Positions 63,309 to 64,000 of a stretch of 64,000 nt of DNA are shown piece after piece. The first letter of the stretch is position 1. Each line of letters begins with the position of its first letter. Under the pieces are notes generated by a model that ran no database searches, was not told the origin of the DNA, and was given only the letters and a program-made list of their open reading frames with translations. Made by a program: the position numbers and the translations under genes. The stretch is from Phaeodactylibacter xiamenensis (GTDB lineage Bacteria > Bacteroidota > Bacteroidia > Chitinophagales > Saprospiraceae), in assembly GCF_000759025.1 (NCBI RefSeq), contig NZ_JPOS01000003.1, forward strand, positions 1 through 64,000, given 5' to 3'.

Positions 63309-63680
63309 ATGAGAATACCGATTGTTGTTTTTGCGCTGCTCACCATCCTCCCTGCCTGCCAGTCGGGCTATCAGCCTGCCGACCTGCAGGGAAACTGGCA
63401 AGCTGTGGCTATCACGGAAGAAGGCACCCCTTTAGCGGTTGACCCCAGTCAGATTGAACTTCAATTCACGCCCGCTGACCGTTATACCTACCGGAGTACG
63501 CTCAATTACCGGGAAGCCGGTAGCTTTTACGTAGACGGCACCTACCTGTTCACCCGCGACACCCTCAATCAGGCCAGCACCGAAAAGGCAGTCGAAATCC
63601 TCAAGCTTGTTAATGACACGCTTCAGCTCAAAATGATGGATGGGGATAAGGAGCGGCTCTTGACGATGGTCAAACAGTAG
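63309..63680 (+). CDS. Lipocalin-like lipoprotein
   Basis: This 123-residue protein has a lipoprotein signal (VVFALLTILPAC, Cys17) and a small beta-barrel-like domain beginning LQGNWQAVAITEEGTPL and ending VNDTLQLKMMDGDKE, typical of Bacteroidota lipocalin-like/DUF4923-type lipoproteins. The frame is open far upstream (to 62865) across the trpS gene, but the lipobox and the promoter at 63249-63279 fix the start at 63309. Confidence 0.75.
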   Translation: MRIPIVVFALLTILPACQSGYQPADLQGNWQAVAITEEGTPLAVDPSQIELQFTPADRYTYRSTLNYREAGSFYVDGTYLFTRDTLNQASTEKAVEILKLVNDTLQLKMMDGDKERLLTMVKQ

Positions 63681-63681
63681 C

Positions 63682-64000
63682 TTATTTATTCAACCCCTTC
63701 ACCCGCACATTGACGTTGCCCGTAAGGGCCAGGTCAACGACCATGCCATCCACCGTGAGGTAAGCATTGCGGAGGTCGAGGGCTTCCAGGTTGCCGTTCA
63801 GCACCACGCCGGTAGCCAGCTCATAATCCTGAAGCTGCTCCTGGAATTGGGCCTGCATGTCCTTCATGTTGTAGTCGAGCAGGAAGTTGAGGTTTTCGGC
63901 AATCTTGTTTTTGATGGTACTTTTCATCAGCCAGCCGGCAGACCGGAAGAGGTAGTTTTTGGTATCGAGCGTATACTCCAGGTCTTCGATATCGATGGTA
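63682..64000 (-). CDS. DUF4403-like protein, C-terminal part
   Basis: The frame runs off the window end, so only the last 105 residues are visible. They read IEDLEYTLDTKNYLFRSAGW, LMKSTIKNKIAENLNFLLDY and a final beta region VDGMVVDLALTGNVNVRVKG. This pattern matches the C-terminus of DUF4403 proteins, large beta-structured lipoproteins with BPI/SMP-like folds. The internal Met at 63927 is not the start. It converges with the lipocalin-like gene. Confidence 0.75.
   Translation of the reverse strand, partial: TIDIEDLEYTLDTKNYLFRSAGWLMKSTIKNKIAENLNFLLDYNMKDMQAQFQEQLQDYELATGVVLNGNLEALDLRNAYLTVDGMVVDLALTGNVNVRVKGLNK

Overview
The window looks like a chromosome segment of a marine or aquatic Bacteroidota of the Saprospiria (Lewinella/Phaeodactylibacter-like). 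This is an inference from several signs: type IX secretion (T9SS) C-terminal sorting domains on at least six proteins, a TonB receptor/DUF4249 pair, SprB-like repeats, many short lipoproteins, a PHP-containing PolX, and promoters matching the Bacteroidota TTG-(19-20 nt)-TAnnTTTG pattern (clear at 36754-36784, 53732 and 63249-63279). No rRNA, tRNA or CRISPR array was recognised.

Layout. 1-600: a fusion of an 84-bp exact copy of part of the gene at 5018-6151 with a truncated IS66 copy. 1-6.7 kb: YoaP-type acetyltransferase, MeaB GTPase, LemA, two TPM-domain proteins, an EAD11-like membrane protein, flavodoxin. 6.8-17 kb: an accessory region with a 1522-residue secreted hydrolase, two related lipoproteins, decayed copies of the hydrolase N-terminus, poly-C tracts that break reading frames, two Rpn-type nuclease genes, and three copies of a small TA-flanked palindromic element. 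17-30.7 kb: mostly housekeeping and secreted proteins (sugar dehydrogenase, glutaminase, dehydrogenases, transglutaminase). 31-39.4 kb: a 141-bp tandem repeat, PolX, M28 peptidase, MBL hydrolase, RibH, TPR protein, NUDIX regulator, WG-repeat protein, PurE. 39.4-53.6 kb: TonB receptor/DUF4249, several secreted or lipoproteins, a full IS66 element that splits a T9SS cargo gene, and a ~300-bp intergenic repeat. 53.8-58.2 kb: a multi-cohesin T9SS protein followed by a dockerin protein. 58.5-64 kb: a DUF4143 ATPase behind twin perfect palindromes, then MetK, an FAH-family hydrolase, TrpS, a lipocalin-like lipoprotein and the end of a DUF4403 protein.

The strongest new observations come from comparing sequences inside the window. 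A 100-153 bp TA-flanked element occurs four times. Two of its insertions can be compared with intact empty sites in paralogous DNA, and removing a third rebuilds a clean signal peptide. It sits repeatedly at start codons or promoters. The full IS66 element has perfect 14-bp ends and an 8-bp target duplication, and removing it in silico rejoins a secreted protein in frame. The hydrolase/lipoprotein locus shows tandem units decaying to fragments, with out-of-frame poly-C runs near two signal peptides, suggestive of a polymorphic, possibly phase-variable surface or effector system; that function is inference.
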